DNA of 64,000 nt. It comes from Lolium rigidum. Taxonomy: Eukaryota; Streptophyta; Magnoliopsida; Poales; Poaceae. The position numbers and the translations under genes are program-made. The notes beneath the pieces are model-generated. The model was not told the DNA's origin, did not search any database, and saw only the letters and a program-made list of their open reading frames with translations. Location: the NCBI RefSeq assembly GCF_022539505.1, contig NC_061513.1, positions 179,148,017-179,212,016 of the forward strand, written 5' to 3'. Below, piece after piece: positions 22,035 through 32,821 of the stretch; positions within the stretch are counted from its first letter, which is position 1; each line of letters begins with the position of its first letter.

Positions 22035-22301
22035 GATAACAAAATAAAGTAAATGCAAGTAACTAATTTTTTTGTGTTTTTTATATAAAGAAAGCAAGCA
22101 AGACAGAAAATAAAATAAAGTAAAGCAAGACAATAAACAAAGTAAAGAGATTGGGCGTGAGAGACTCCCCTTGCAGCGTGTCTTGATCTCCCCGGCAACG
22201 GCGCCAGAAATTACTTGCTGGCGTGCAGTTGACGTGGGAGTTACAAATCTTTGTGGAGTAACTTTTCTTCAGGTCCCCGGCAACGGCGCCAGAAATTAGC
22301 T
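22035..22301 (-). other. Leader with a duplicated primer-binding segment
   Basis: TCCCCGGCAACGGCGCCA (reverse of the Asp-tRNA primer-binding site TGGCGCCGTTGCCGGGGA) occurs twice, at about 22189-22206 and 22274-22291, each followed by GAAATTA. The LTR-proximal copy is at the normal place, about 10 bases from the LTR end. The second is 85 bp further in. The rest of the leader is T/A-rich and ends at the gag ATG. Confidence 0.8.
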
Positions 22302-23899
22302 TGATGACGCGTGAAGCACACGTCCGTTGGGAACCCCAAGAGGAAGGTGTGATGCGTACAGCAGCAAGTTTTCCCTCAGTAAGAAACCAAGGTTATCGAA
22401 CCAGTAGGAGATGAAGGGCACGTGAAGGTTGTTGGTGAAGGAGTGTAGTGCGGCGCAACACCAGGGATTCCGGCGCCAACGTGGAACCTGCACAACACAA
22501 TCAAAATACTTTGCCCCAACTTAAAAGTGAGGTTGTCAATCTCACCGGCTTGCTGTAAACAGAGGATTAAATGTATGGTGTGGAGAATGATGTTTGCTTG
22601 CGAAGAACAACAGAGAACAAAGATTGCGGTAGATTGTATTTCAGATGTAAAAGAATGGACCGGGGTCCACAGTTCACTAGTGGTGTCTCTCCAATAATAT
22701 AAATAGCATTTTGGGTGAACACATTACAGTTGGGCAATTGACAAATAGAGAGGGCATAACAATGCACATACATATCATGATGACTAATATGTGATTTACT
22801 TAGGGCATTACGACAAAGAACATAGACCGCTATCCAGCATGCATCTATGCCTAAAAAGTCCACCTTCGGGTTAGCATCCGCACCCCTTCCGGTATTAAGT
22901 TGCAAACAACGGACAATTGCATTAAGTACCGTGCGTAATGTAATCAACACAAATATCCTTAGACAAAGCATTGATGTTTTATCCCTAGTGGCAACGAGCA
23001 CATCCATAACCTTAGAACTTTCTCGTCATCGTCCCGGATTCAATGGAGGCATGAACCCACTATCGAGCATAAATACTCCCTCTTGGAGTTACAAGTATCA
23101 ACTTGGCCAGAGCCTCTACTAGCAACGGAGAGCATGCAAGATCATAAACAACACATATATGATAGATCAATAATCAACTTGACATAGTATTCCATATTCA
23201 TCGGATCCCAACAAACATAACATGTAGCATTACAAATAGATGATCTTGATCATGTTAGGCAGCTCACAAGATCTAAACATGATAGCACAAGAGGAGAAGA
23301 CAACCATCTAGCTACTGCTATGGACCCATAGTCCAAGGATGAACTACTCACACATCAATTCGGAGGCGGGCATGGTGATGTAGAGCCCTTCGGTGATGAT
23401 TCCCCTCTTCGGCAGGGTGCCGGAGGCGATCTCCTGAATCCCCCGAGATGGGATTGGAGGCGGCGGCGTCACAGTAACTTTTCTTATATCGTGGCTCTCG
23501 GTACTAGGGTTTTCGCGACGGAGAGAATAAATAGGCGAAGGGGCAGAGTCGGAGGGCGCCCGAGGGGCCCACCCCTTAGGCCGGCGCGCCCCCTCCTGGC
23601 CGCGCCGCCCTAGGGTGTGGGGCCTCCTTGCCCCTCTCCGTCTCTCCTTCGGTGTTCTGGAAGGCTCCGTGCAAAATAAGACCGTGGGCTTTTGTTTCGT
23701 CCAATTACGAGAATATTTCCCGTGTAAGATTTCTGAAACCAAAAATAGCAGAAAACAGGAACTGGCGCTTCAGCATCTTTTTAATAGGTTAGTGCCGAAA
23801 AATGCATCAAAATGATGTAAAGTGTATATAAAACATGTGAGTATTGTCATAAAACTAGCATGGAACATAAGAAATTATAGATACGTTTGAGGCGTATCA
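22302..23899 (-). repeat. 5' LTR (type IIa) of the minus-strand Athila-type element
   Basis: 1598 bp, from TGATGACGCGTGAAGC to GAGGCGTATCA on the plus strand, so TG...CA. It aligns along its whole length in reverse with 36136-37732 and 49389-50986. Open frames within it (such as 22567-23007 and 23344-23742) are shared LTR sequence, not genes. Confidence 0.9.
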
Positions 23900-24034
23900 C
23901 ACCGCGAGGTGCGCGGTTGCCCCTTCTGTTGTTTTGTGCCCGAGGATGCCCGGCGTGTCCACCGTCATGAGGAGTTCGAGAGGTTCAACGTGATTTCTAT
24001 CGCGTCTACTTCTGAAAGGCGCGGGATGCACGGG
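23900..24034 (+). other. Short stretch between two LTRs, one open frame, unidentified
   Basis: One plus-strand frame is open for 45 codons and includes a Cys-rich segment (RGCPFCCFVPED) followed by His and Glu residues (VHRHEEFERFN). It stops exactly where the next LTR begins. It could be an exon or transposon-gene remnant cut by both insertions. I do not recognise it. Confidence 0.3.
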
Positions 24035-25380
24035 TGATAGCTCCAAATTATGATGCATTTTACTATGGATTTTCCATCACCTATCTATTGGTTTATTGGG
24101 TTTTCATTGGATTTTGTGTTTCAACTAATGCTAATATCGTGATCCAAGTGAAACCTTGTTTTAAATTATGTATTTTAGGAAACCATCATATCTGGAGGAT
24201 TTAAGGACATTTATGGGCTAATTGCAACGAAATAAAGACATTTCATTTTGAGGCCAAACCCATCCTGGCGACAAAGGAGCTTTAACAGGCATCGGCACGG
24301 GCAGGACTTGCCCGTACCGTCCGCCCTTACTGACCGGTGCCGTCTTTGCCTTATCAAACCGAACCCTTTCTGTGAAGGGACATCGACGGAAAACACAATA
24401 TAATAGCCACCATTCACAGCAGAACAGAGGGTATTAGATCTAAAGAAGGAGAAGATCAACCCCGACTCCATCGATGATCAATCTCATCAAGATCACCACC
24501 TCATCCACTACATCCCACTCTTACAGAGAGAGAGAGATTCGTACTTGTAAGATTAGGTATTGAAACCTCTATTTCATCCTAGTTTGTATTTGATTTGATC
24601 TTCAACTATTGTGGCTTGCTACGGTAAAATCAAGATGATCTCCATTTACTTTGCTATGATATTGCTACGGTAAAATCAAGATGATCCCATTGGCGTGGGA
24701 GATGTAGGGGATTTGTGAGATGTGATGTGCCAATTTTATTCCATCTATTTGTGAACCTATGTTTGAGATTATTACATATATGAGTATGAATGTTTATGTG
24801 CACCTAGTGTTGTTATCTAATTAAAGGGCCTAGATAGCATGATCTCAAGAACTCATAAACATGAACTTGTTTGCTAGTGAATCGGCGATCCCCGAGTGAC
24901 ACAAACGATATCAAAGAGGATCTAATAATACTCGAGGAATCACAAGGAACCATCGAGTTTAAAGCTTTATTCCGGTCTAACTACCTCAATAGATGCGTTG
25001 ACCATGGCTTTGGTAACAGGCAGAAGGATTATTGGAGGAAGATGAAATCTACCAAGAGGAGTCTTTCTCTCTTATGGGTTGCTTGCCTTCTCAGATATAG
25101 ATATGAAGAATCATATTCACTTATCTCATTTATTCCATAGGGCACATTCACTATCGCCATGAACCGAATCACCCCACACATATTTTTCCACCTGCAGAAA
25201 CCCATTTATTTCTTATTAGCTGTTTACTTTCATGCAATTTACTTTATTGCATTATCAATACTCAAAACTCTTATTATTCACACTCACCACTTTCCATTTC
25301 AATTCTTGCAGTCAATTCACCTAAGACTTGTGACACCTTGGGTGCGATAGAAACACCGCATATAAACATCCTCCTACGCT
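24035..25380 (+). repeat. Probable LTR or LTR fragment of an unidentified Gypsy-type element
   Basis: It begins TGATAGCTCCAAATTATG, includes ACACCTTGGGTGCGATAG-type text near its end (similar to the U5 end of several grass Gypsy LTRs), and has no coding sequence. The start is clear but the right boundary is not: I see no TG...CA end with a 5-bp repeat of the left flank (ACGGG). It is either truncated or a solo LTR with a damaged edge. Open frames at 24871-25350 are not supported. Confidence 0.45.
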
Positions 25381-26140
25381 CCATCTGAGGATAACGATGA
25401 TGAGGACTACAACGAGATGCTGGCCTACCACAAGGAGGAGGACAAGGACGACAACGGCGACTATGCCGCATGCATTTTGCAGGAATGGCAGTTGGCCATG
25501 GCGGAGGGCCGGAAGTTCGAGTACCCGGAGAACATGACGGACGATGAGATCGCGAGGCTCGGCGTCCTCGTCTTGGAGGTGGACCGACCGGTGCAGCCGC
25601 CGCTGCCCCGGTACGCCACCGGCATCATGCCGTCGGGCCTCACAGAGGAAGAGGACCTACGACGGGCGCTCTAGGACTCAGCCACACCACCGGTTCAACC
25701 GCCGCCTCCACCTCCGCCGTACAACCCGTGGGGGCCTCCACCTCCACCACCGGCATGGGCTACTCAACCTCCACCGACGGAGTGGGATGCTCCACCTCCA
25801 CCACCGGCCTGGGCTGCTCCACCTCCACTACTGCCGGTGGCACCGGCTTATGTTCCACCATTTCCCAACTGGCTGTGGCCGGTACTGGAGCTCATCGTGA
25901 TCGACATCGCCGATGAGAACCAGTAGGCGCATGCGTGGTTAGTGTTTTATTTTCTTTCTTTTACTATGTAAATTATGTTTTTATGTTCAAAAAATGGAAA
26001 ATCGAAAAAATGCGTTGTGCCACTGGAGCCACCCCAGACGAAAACGGACGCGCGATCGATTTCAACCATTTGGACCGACGCAAACGGACGCACGTGGATA
26101 TTTTCGGCGTCCGAAATGCATCGCCCCGTTGAAGATGGCC
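25381..26140 (+). mobile_element. 3' end of a PIF/Harbinger-type transposon
   Basis: The right terminus, read inward on the minus strand, starts GGCCATCTTCAACGGGGCGA at 26140 and is followed on the plus strand by TTA (26141-26143), the preferred Harbinger target. Subterminal text such as CGCAAACGGACGCACG recurs, as in the neighbouring Harbinger at 26539. The left end is lost to the LTR-like sequence before 25380. Confidence 0.65.
25417..25926 (+). pseudogene. Proline-rich ORF1-type protein of a Harbinger element, one internal stop
   Basis: One frame runs from the ATG at 25417 (MLAYHKEED) to a TAG at 25924-25926, interrupted only by a TAG at 25672-25674. The first part is acidic and has FEYPENMTDDEIARLG, a segment I associate with Triticeae transposon-linked proteins. 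After the stop, PPPPP blocks alternate with AW and the frame ends in an acidic-hydrophobic tail (VLELIVIDIADENQ). The open frame also extends left of the ATG to the LTR junction, so the N-terminus is missing. The role is unknown; Harbinger elements often carry a second ORF besides transposase, and this is my inference for it. Confidence 0.5.
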
Positions 26141-26238
26141 TTACTAATAGTTTTAACACCGGAGCCTATGGGGACAAGTAGCAACCACCAGATTGAGCTC
26201 GTTAATGACTTCTATAATCCGACTTTTAACAACTAGTA

Positions 26239-26471
26239 CCTCCGTTTCAAGGAATAAGGCGTCCTCGTTTTACGAGCTTTTTGTTTGATCAAGATTTATT
26301 TCAAATAGATCAAAATTGTTTGTATGAAATTAGTACCATTAAAAAGTTTTTTTCAATACGAATCCAACGGTAGTAATTACATATAGTATAATCAAGATTT
26401 TATTGCTCAATTTTTATGGTCAAAGTTCGTCTTGCAATACGCGTGCGCCTTATTCCTTAAAACGGAGGCAG
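26239..26471. mobile_element. Stowaway-type MITE, 233 bp
   Basis: Terminal inverted repeat CCTCCGTTTCAAGGAATAAG at the left, with the reverse complement (CTTATTCCTTAAAACGGAGG) at the right. It is flanked by TA at 26237-26238 and 26472-26473. The CTCCGT-type end and TA target are characteristic of Stowaway. The interior is AT-rich without coding capacity. Confidence 0.85.
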
Positions 26472-26655
26472 TACACATCTTGTCCTTCGATTTTTTTTAC
26501 CTAACAGTAAGTTGAGAAACCCGTAAGTTTTAATCTCAGGGCATCTCCAGCGGCGCGACGCAAACGGACGCTGAGCGACCGTTTTCGTCCGCCGTGACCG
26601 GAAATGCGTCTGGGGCCTGCTCCAGCGGGACGACGCAAATGACCGGGCCGTCCGC

Positions 26656-26699
26656 GGAGACGCAAACCTGGCCCAAATATGCGCCAGGTTTGCGTCTCC
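26656..26699. repeat. Perfect 16-bp hairpin near the left end of the Harbinger
   Basis: GGAGACGCAAACCTGG (26656-26671) is exactly reverse-complemented at 26684-26699 with a 12-nt loop. Four more outer pairs follow if one G-T wobble is allowed. The arms contain the subterminal GACGCAAAC word, so this may be two opposed transposase-binding sites. Confidence 0.85.
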
Positions 26700-27088
26700 G
26701 TGGACGCTCGGCGGTCGCGCGGAGCATCCTCTATTTCTTACCCGGTCCCGCATGTGAGGGACAGCGAAATCGAACGCTTTGATTTGCTTCTTTTCCCCTT
26801 CTTTGCTGCCCTAGTGCATCGCCACCACCCCAACCCCACCTGCCGCCGTCCGGCTGCAGTGCCGCAGTAGTCGCCGGTGGCTCCGTTCTTGCCGCGCGGG
26901 AGAGCAGGAGCGTACTCGGGCTTGGCTCCGCCGCGTACCTGCCGGCTGTTTTCGGGCGAAACGCTCCCGGTTGCGCCGCCCTTCCGCGCCGCCCACGACC
27001 TATTCGGTCAATTGCGCCGGTAGGTTTCTTACTCGTGTTTTCGGCGCTATTGTGTGCGGCCATTGATCCGCAGTTTGTACCCACACAG

Positions 27089-28401
27089 ATGGACATGTGG
27101 CAGATGTTGGACAAGTTCCACGCGGAGGTCGTCGACTCCTCTTCCGACGAGGAGTCCGATCAGTCGACACAGACATTGGCAACTACTGCGGCCTTCATGA
27201 TCCACGAGTTCACCTCTAACCCAGGCCGCAGCACCGGGGCTCTGTGAAGGGGAGCTCCAAAAACCTGCCGCGCAACAGAGTGGAAGGGCAGGCCCGCGTC
27301 CACCAGGATTACTTCCACCTCACCAATCCGATCTTCCCGGAAAAACTGTTCCGGCGGCGATACAGGATGTCTAGGGACCTGTTCTTGGTCATTCTACGGG
27401 GCGTCAGAAACTACGACCTCTACTTTCAATGCAGGCGCGACGCAACAGGTGCGTTAGGCTTCACCTCCTACCAAAAATGCTCCGCGGCTATTCGCATGCT
27501 CTCATATGGAATGGCTGCGGATATATTCGATGAGTATCTTCGAATGGGTGAGAGCACCTTCCTTGAGGCCCTGTACAGGTTTTGACGAGCCGAGATTGCC
27601 GTGTTCGGAGAGTATTACTGTAGGGAGCCAACTGTTGAGGATACAAGGCGGCTCCTGTCTATCAACGAGTCTAGAGGCTTCCCAGGAATGATTGGCAACA
27701 TAGATTGCATGCACTGGCAGTGGAAAAACTGTCCATTTGGATGGCAGGGTGCGTACAACGGGCATGAGGAGGGACGGACTGTCATTCTTGAAGCTGTCAT
27801 ATCTCAAGATTTATGGATTTGGTATTCATTCTTTGGCATGGCCGGTTCCAACAATGACATCAATGTGTTGCACCAATCACCGGTTTTCAACCGGCTCATG
27901 CAAGGCAAAGCTCTCCGGGTGAGCTATGAGATCAATGGAAATGCATATGACAAGCCATATTATCTTGCTGATGGCGTCTACCCTGACTGAGCCACATTGG
28001 TGAAGACTGTCCGTAATCCAAACTCTGAGAAGACGAGGAGGTTTGCCAAGATGCAAGAGGCTTGCAGGAAAGATGTGGAGCGAGGATTTGGTGTGCTCCA
28101 AGCTCGGTGGGCAATTGTCCTTCATCCGGCAAGAACATGGTCGCTCAAGACCATGCATGGGGTGATGACATGCTGCGTGATCATGCACAACATGATCGTT
28201 GAGAACGAACATTCTGATGGCCGCAGTGAGAACCACTGGGAATTCCAAGATGAGCTGGCGGCGCCACTTCCTGGAGCTTCATCTTGGAAGGACTATCTAC
28301 ATAGGAATGTAGAAGTCATTGACGAGAACGTCTCCAAACAGCTGCAAACGGATCTGATTGAGCATCAGTGTATATTGGCTGGCCATGAAGATCATGCCTA
28401 G
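27089..28401 (+). pseudogene. PIF/Harbinger DDE transposase, three disabling lesions
   Basis: Start chosen at the ATG at 27089 (MDMWQMLDKF), followed by a Ser/Asp/Glu-rich segment. A frame change near 27235-27250 leads into the conserved RNRVEGQARVHQDYF region (DUF/plant transposon protein type). The DDE triad is visible: Asp in NIDCMHW, Asp in SNNDINVL, Glu in KDVERGFG. Two in-frame TGA codons interrupt it, at 27583-27585 and 27988-27990. Upstream of the first is the FRRRYRMSRDLFL segment. The end is TAG/TAA after GHEDHA at 28401. Family proteins are about 400 residues, matching the total here. Catalytic residues survive but no full product can be made. Confidence 0.85.
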
Positions 28402-28644
28402 AGAAATACTCTCTTATTTTCATGTCGACTTTTAAAAATTTAAATGTAATAACTATGACTTTGTTGATTTCCTTATTTTGTTGTTTGAAATCTTCGTAAA
28501 TTGATGCAAACGCGAAAATGCGTTGGCCCGCTGGAGCTACCCTAGGTGCAAACGGACGCGCGGATAAAAACAGTCTGTCGAGTTTCGTCGCAAACAGATA
28601 TTTCAAACGTCGAAAATGCGTCTCGCCAGCTGGAGATGCCCTCA

Positions 28645-29354
28645 AATACGCGAATGTGCATCCAAAGCAGTGATGAACTGATGATTATGCGATGACAAGC
28701 ACGTGAGGCCAGGAGTTGGGAGATGGAATAAATCAGATGTGGACAAACGTGATGGGAGCGGTGCGTGAGCGCAGATCTTGTGGCGCGATAACCAGCGGCA
28801 CGGAGTCCCCTGAGGGAGAGACAAGCAGCACGTGATCCAGCAACGCCTGCACATGCAATGCAAGCGGCAATCCGTCCGTGGCCACACGCGCGTGCCCACG
28901 TCGTCAAGATTGTCAGCTCGGTGACTGGTCTCGGGATCAGGATGCGGTAGTAATTTATCCTAGATCAAGCCAACGGTAAGCTTAGATTAAGCACGACGAA
29001 CAGGTAACTAGCGCCACTTGTTAATATTCTTTCTCGCTTTGATGCTCTGCTCTGCTGCACCGACCTGAGAAGCAGCCACAGCCGTAACGGAGAGGAATAA
29101 GCTACACACAAAGCTACTGCTACGCGATACGTGTTAATCAGCAGGATGCTTGCCACGCCTTAGGCACGAAGGCACCACGCACGTCAGCATTTCTCTCTCT
29201 GCACGCTATTAGGTTGGTTATCCATCTCTCAACTTGACCGAAATGATATCAGCATTAGCAAAAGAAGAATGGGCGACGGCGACATTCCAAATAAGCAAGC
29301 GGGTAAATGTTCAGATAGTTTCCTCAAGAGTCTTTTAGCTGTCGAGGTTTAGTG
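28645..29354. other. Apparently low-copy DNA without a recognised feature
   Basis: GC-balanced sequence with two CACGTG words (near 28700 and 28828) and no inverted terminal repeats, LTR ends or conserved frame that I can see. The candidate frames on both strands lack any motif. Confidence 0.5.
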
Positions 29355-29645
29355 ATCCTTTTATTAAAAAAAAATATTTATAAGTTTCAAAAAACTGAAA
29401 AAAAACTGGACATAGTCACATAAATGATGATACAAGCATGCAAAACCACAATGCGAAATTCTTTGTATTGTGAGCTACACAAAAATGACAAAATCTAGTA
29501 AATTTGCAGTTTTGAAAATATGCATACTCGGATTCACATTTTTGTCATTTTTGTGTAGCCTAGAATACAAAATATTTAAAATTGATACTTTGCATGTTTC
29601 TGGGATAAAAGTTGGCTACATACATTCTTTTTTAAAAATAACAAC
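29355..29645. mobile_element. Foldback MITE-like element with ~110-bp arms
   Basis: The left arm core GAGCTACACAAAAATGACAAA (about 29471-29491) is mirrored by TTTGTCATTTTTGTGTAGCC (29541-29560). Looser complementarity continues outward, with GCATGCAAAACC against its counterpart TTTGCATGTTTC. A short AT-rich loop lies at about 29495-29535. The outer ends are A/T-rich and no clear target duplication is visible. The layout resembles a common Triticeae foldback repeat I know by pattern only. Confidence 0.55.
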
Positions 29646-29819
29646 GGAACCACTCGTGCCCGGAGACAAAAATCTACACTCGAGTTATCCATGTCCAAAC
29701 TTGACAGAAATAATAAGAAGAATGGACGACGACTACACAAGAAGACATCCCTAACAAGTAAGCGGGCTTCTAGTAATTCCTCCTCATTTTTATTTACTTC
29801 GCCTTCCGAATATCAAGTA

Positions 29820-30058
29820 ATTCCTCCTCATTTTTTTATTTACTTCATCTTCTAGATTTAGTGAAAATTAAATTTGTAAAGGTTAACCAAAAATATAAGG
29901 AAAAATAGTAATATCTATAATACCAAATGCATATAATATAAAAATATAATTTACAACAATTCTAATCAATACTTTTTATGTTAAATATTTTTTTCCTAAA
30001 TAGTTAATTAAACTTTACAAAGTTTGGCTTTAACTTAAGAAATTATGAACCAAGAGAG
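29820..30058. mobile_element. Stowaway/mariner-like MITE
   Basis: AT-rich, about 240 bp, flanked by TA (29818-29819 and 30059-30060). The halves are loosely inverted: TTTGTAAAGGTTAACC on the left against GTTAATTAAACTTTACAAAG on the right. The left 27-31 bp (AGTAATTCCTCCTCATTTTT...) is duplicated just upstream at 29772-29800, so a second, truncated terminus lies beside the element. Confidence 0.55.
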
Positions 30059-30091
30059 TATTCAATAATGGTTACCAATATAGTTCAACAA

Positions 30092-30490
30092 TTTTTTTGA
30101 GACAACCATCTAAGCTTTATTGATTAATAACAATGTTTAGAGGGACGGTTTCTGAATTTGGTAGACCAAGCCAAAGATGACCACCAACTACATAGTTTGG
30201 CAAGAAGTATCATACACCGGTGGGACAAAAAGCCTTAAATATATAGTAGTTTGACAAGGAGTACTCGGGAACATTGCATGACCCATTAGCCCAGCACAAG
30301 ATTTCTTATTTGTCCGATCTTTTTTGCACGCATAGTCCAATTGGGGTCGTGCGAACACCCAAAATGTTTTCTTTGGCAAGAAAAACTTCATTCATGTTGA
30401 CCACTTTTCCATTTAACCAAGAAATTCCAAACATTCTTTGGACCACAATTCCGGCAATAGCAACATGTTTAGTTCCAACTTTCAACTAAA
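30092..30490 (-). mobile_element. Minus-strand retroposon 3' end (LINE-like or processed transcript)
   Basis: On the minus strand an AATAAA-type signal (TTTATT at 30116-30121 on plus) is followed about 17 bases later by TCTCAAAAAAA (30092-30102), then unrelated DNA. The sequence upstream of it (to about 30490) is not recognisably coding. The 5' limit is arbitrary. Similar tails lie at 32822-32863 and 34953-34992. Confidence 0.35.
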
Positions 30491-31199
30491 CTTTCTCCAA
30501 TCATCATCACTTGTCTATGGGAGTTCTAAACCAATTACACATGTCTCGACTGATTAATTTTACACCACTCTTAGTTATAGAAAACAAGTGGTGGATATGC
30601 GCATAATTGACTGTTAATCGTGAGAAAACATACCAACACCAAGGCGAGGCTTAGTCGTGATAAGTTAACATACATGTCGATTAGCTAGGAGAAGAATAAC
30701 TATAGTCTCACTGGTAATGCTAGACCTACGATTCTATAATGCTAATCAGGGGTGTGCCGACGCATAACACATGGCCCCTCGGCTCAAAATTAAATCTCTT
30801 TTTTCGTGGAGCAAAATTAAAGCTCTTCATACTATTCGTAGATTTTTTCTACCAACATAGAATAATCAAACGTGTTTACACAAGCTAGGATGTACATTTA
30901 AATCACAATTTGTGAGTAGAACCACCGCCGATAGGGATGCATGCTGAGGTTGACGCCAAGTTGCCAATATATAGCTTGCCAATGTTTAAAGCAAATCCGA
31001 GAAATTGGCTTCCATTTTGTCAAATTTATTTCCTGCACTCCAAAAAAGTTGCCATACTCAAGGAAGTTGCTAAATATTGGTTCAAAATAGCGTTGGCATG
31101 CAGCCCTAATGTTGGCTTCCAACAAAAAGAAACAGGCATGAGCTCAGGTTTGGCGCATCTTGAGTTTTTTTTCTTTTGCAAAGTTAGCTAGCTAGTGCT
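30491..31199. other. Apparently low-copy DNA without a recognised feature
   Basis: No terminal repeats or LTR ends. A 75-codon minus-strand frame at 30898-31125 (ending PYRRWFYSQIVI) has no motif I know and no maintained context, so I do not call it a gene. Confidence 0.4.
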
Positions 31200-31870
31200 C
31201 ATGAAACGGAAAATTACTTATTGAACTCGACTTGCAACTCGGAAAAAATACTCAGTTGCAACTTGACTTATAACTAGGTTAAAATTTTAGTTGAACTTTT
31301 ATTTTTCGAGTTGCAACCCCACCTTCAAGTGAAAAAAACTCAATTGCAACCCGATTTGCAGATGTAGAGAAACTCAATTGCAAGTAAACTTGCTAAAACT
31401 GGAGAAAATATCAGTTCACAATAACCTTGAAACTGGGAAAAAACTCTCAGTTGCAACTCCAGACTTGCCTGGACAAAAATCTTAGTTGCAACTCGATTTG
31501 TCTGGCCAAAAATCTCAGTTGCAAATAGACTTGTAGCAGAGTTGCAACTGGATAAAATACCAGTTGCAACCTGACTTGCAACTGAAAGAAAAATCTCAGT
31601 TGCAATCCGATTTGCAATTGGGGAGAAACTCGATTCAAATAAACTTGCAATTGAAAAAAAAATATAAGTTCCCCACTCGACTTGGAACTAGGAAAAAAAT
31701 TCTTAGTTGCAAGTCGACTTGTAAGTGGCCAACAATCTCAGTTGGAACTAGACTTGTACCAGGGATAAACTCAATTGCAACTCGTCTCGCAACTGGAAAA
31801 AATTCTAAGTTACAACCTAACTTGCAGCTGAAAAAAAAAATTGCATCTGGGAAAAAATATCAATATTAAC
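31200..31870. repeat. Degenerate minisatellite built on the palindrome AGTTGCAACT
   Basis: Units of roughly 35-50 bp of the form CAGTTGCAACTCGACTTGC plus AACTGGAAAAAA recur about fifteen times with many substitutions. AGTTGCAACT is its own reverse complement, so each unit carries a perfect 10-bp palindrome or a near version. Frames across it yield Gln/Leu-rich repeats and are not genes. Confidence 0.8.
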
Positions 31871-32821
31871 TTGACTCACATGTCATTTGTTTGAACAGCT
31901 GATAAAAAAATAGGTTGTTTATGGAGAATACCCAACTAGGGGAGGGAATTTAGGCGAGGTTCACCTCATCTCATGACGGGGCGCTATTGTTGTTTGTATG
32001 CATGTACCAAGGAAAATCCTAGACGGGACCCAAAGGCGTCACTACTAACACACACTTGTTCAAATTTGATGATTTTCAATAAATAAAAGGTCACCCCTAG
32101 ACTTGGATGCAAAAATATGTCCCATGAGTGACATGGCCTCTGCATCACCACCCCGAACCTATAATTTGAGAAAATAAGAGATCTTCTCTACGAAAAATAG
32201 AATAAGGGGACAATGCACATCAAAACTTCCACATAAGAAAAAAAAACTTCTATCTTACATCGGATGATCACTATTGTAGAAGACTTGTTCCCCGGGAAAA
32301 ACATATTGGCACTTTCAAGCCATAACAAAAATAAAATGTGTTGAACATCCCAAAAAACTTGCTTCAGTCAAACGACAACGAAAGTGATAAAAAAACGAGA
32401 GAAGAACCCAGTATAAAAAATCCAGGCCAAAAATACAGAGCCCAACTAGCTAAACGCCCGTAATAAAAAAATGAGAACACGAGAGGGAAAACAACATGCA
32501 AAATAAGACCAATGCCCAAAATGAAGCCCACCAAGCTACAACCCCGTATGCACCACTAAACAGGCCGAAAAACAACCGACCTGTTAAAGCAAATTAGAAT
32601 CCAAGGATCTAGGATGTGACTGAGTCCGAGCGTAATTCCCATTTCATTGTTGCAATAACATATTTTGAGATTTTCAAAATTTTGCCATATGTTTCAAAAC
32701 CACATATAGATTCTCACTACGTATCAGTAAAATTTTAAAAATAAATATTAATTTGTTGACTACACTAAAAACAACTATACCTTAATAAAATTTTGCAAGT
32801 ACGTACAACACTTAACTTTTG
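31871..32821. other. AT-rich DNA without a recognised feature
   Basis: Long stretch rich in short A runs. I see no LTR termini, inverted terminal repeats, tandem units or supported frame. It may include decayed retroposon sequence belonging to the poly(A)-like tail near 32822. Confidence 0.4.

Larger units (their letters stand above)
19782..23899 (-). mobile_element. Non-autonomous Athila-type Gypsy element (minus strand), 5' part
   Basis: On the minus strand: 5' LTR (23899-22302), a leader with two primer-binding-like segments, a gag-like ORF, a protease-like ORF, then non-coding DNA to the gap. There is no RT, RNase H or integrase. The LTR is type IIa, as at 36136-37732. Its 3' LTR is lost in or beyond the gap. 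The five bases next to the 5' LTR are CACCG (23900-23904), the candidate target duplication. The primer-binding site fits Asp tRNA, as in Athila elements. Confidence 0.85.
26539..28641 (+). mobile_element. PIF/Harbinger transposon with broken transposase
   Basis: Terminal inverted repeats GGGCATCTCCAGC (26539) and GCTGGAGATGCCC (ending 28641) are perfect over 13 bp. The 3-bp target duplication is TCA (26536-26538 and 28642-28644), a one-base departure from the usual TWA. At 2103 bp it is short for an autonomous element. It contains a transposase-like gene. Subterminal CGCAAACGGACGC motifs lie near both ends. Confidence 0.9.

Noticed and set aside
22567..23742. Minus-strand frames of 130-146 codons
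   Set aside because: They are LTR sequence shared with 36136-37732, 49389-50986 and 53019-54618, and are not preserved in all copies.
24535..25350. Possible short gene with 60-90 codon frames
   Set aside because: Text resembles a Gypsy LTR (TGATAG start, U5-like end); no domain or splice structure is visible.
30898..31125. 75-codon minus-strand frame
   Set aside because: No recognisable domain, no splice context and no neighbouring exon; kept only as unexplained low-copy DNA.
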